The position numbers were made by a program, and so were the translations under genes. A model generated the notes under the pieces. It was given only the letters and a program-made list of their open reading frames with translations, searched no databases and was not told where the DNA came from. This document shows, piece by piece, positions 63,567 to 64,000 of a stretch of DNA of 64,000 nucleotides. The stretch lies in NCBI RefSeq assembly GCF_012273895.1, contig NC_052122.1:2542001-2606000 (forward strand), read 5' to 3'. This stretch comes from Zerene cesonia (lineage: Eukaryota; Arthropoda; Insecta; Lepidoptera; Pieridae). Each line of letters opens with the position of its first letter. Positions within the stretch are counted from its first letter, which is position 1.

Positions 63567-63978
63567 TCATGGGCGAGTGCGGCACATCTGGCGGACAGTC
63601 TCGACGTACTCCTTGTTGTGGGAGAGGACGGTCTCCTGGACGCGCGGCGGCAGGTTCTCGAGAGCTGGCGCTGCGCCCTCCTCGACGTCGGTGCGCCGAT
63701 AGAACAGGATGTACGGGGTGCTGGAGCGGTTCAGCTTGCTCAGCTCCATCTCATCGGCGATCGTGACCACGTCGTCGTTGTACATGTACCACTGGTCGGA
63801 GTCCTTCGCCAGGGTGTAGTAGTGGCCGGAGTCGAGCGTGGTGCCCGCGTGGATGACGGCCGCGAACAGGATGTACGACGAGTGGTCCTGCTGCGAGCGC
63901 ACCGTCGGCAGAGTGATCGTCATGTTGTGCAGCATCGACAGCATCAGCTTCGTCTGCACCTGCAGCTTCGCGTCGAAC
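63567..63978 (-). CDS. Ubiquitin-specific protease, last exon, USP35/USP38-like (partial)
   Basis: A cysteine protease removing ubiquitin; only the C-terminal end of the catalytic domain is in the window. The exon starts after acceptor cttgcag (63978), with one base of a split codon, and runs 136 residues to TGA (63569-63567). It begins FDAKLQVQTKLMLSMLHNM. The His box is SSYILFAAVIHAGTTLDSGH followed by YYTLAK, containing the catalytic His. WYMYNDDVVTIADEMEL supplies the third active-site residue region, and STPYILFYRR is the usual end of the USP fold. A 40-residue tail follows. The spacing and GHYYTLAKD context resemble USP35/USP38; the Cys box is outside. GC-rich frames on the opposite strand are shadows. 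A further 19 codons in frame after TGA look coding (separate entry). Confidence 0.88.
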
Positions 63979-64000
63979 CTGCAAGTGCGGCTTGATATAT

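Noticed and set aside
63569..63995. Long plus-strand frames rich in Arg/Gly/Ala opposite the USP exon
   Set aside because: These are antisense shadows of a GC-rich coding exon. The minus frame has the USP His box.

Overview
The window is AT-rich animal DNA with spliced genes, long introns and many short dispersed repeats. The gene content (a discoidin domain receptor tyrosine kinase, a GALNT11/Pgant35A-type glycosyltransferase, a USP35/38-like deubiquitinase) and the repeat types point to an insect, most likely a moth or butterfly. That assignment is inference.

Layout. (1) 1-33,185, plus strand: the 3' part of a discoidin domain receptor gene. Eight exons encode the end of the juxtamembrane region and a complete but atypical kinase domain, separated by introns of up to 18 kb. 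(2) 19,788-20,432, minus strand: a two-exon gene nested antisense inside one of these introns. It encodes a charged 115-residue protein and has its own poly(A) signal. (3) 33,186-44,653: intergenic, with only weak candidates, including a ZAD-like fragment and a small LTR-like element at 41.3-41.8 kb. (4) 44,654-52,707, minus strand: a complete 11-exon GALNT11/Pgant35A orthologue of 702 residues, with a Golgi signal anchor, the GT-A catalytic domain and a C-terminal ricin-type lectin domain. (5) 56,250-56,759, minus strand: a single-exon four-pass membrane protein, divergent from (6) 57,375-58,807, plus strand: a four-exon secreted protein of 192 residues. (7) 58,808-63,506: repeats, including a 177-bp element as a tandem dimer. 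(8) 63,507-63,978, minus strand: the last exon of a ubiquitin-specific protease. Its TGA stop is followed in frame by 19 sense codons with coding-like composition.

These genes do not form a pathway. The observations most worth following are the nested gene, the degenerate active-site motifs of the DDR-like receptor, the possible stop-codon readthrough in the USP gene, the acidic/Asn-rich insertion in the glycosyltransferase, and the unrecognised secreted protein with its divergent membrane-protein neighbour. Exon borders were placed by hand from GT/AG sites, reading-frame continuity and recalled family alignments; no search or transcript data were used.
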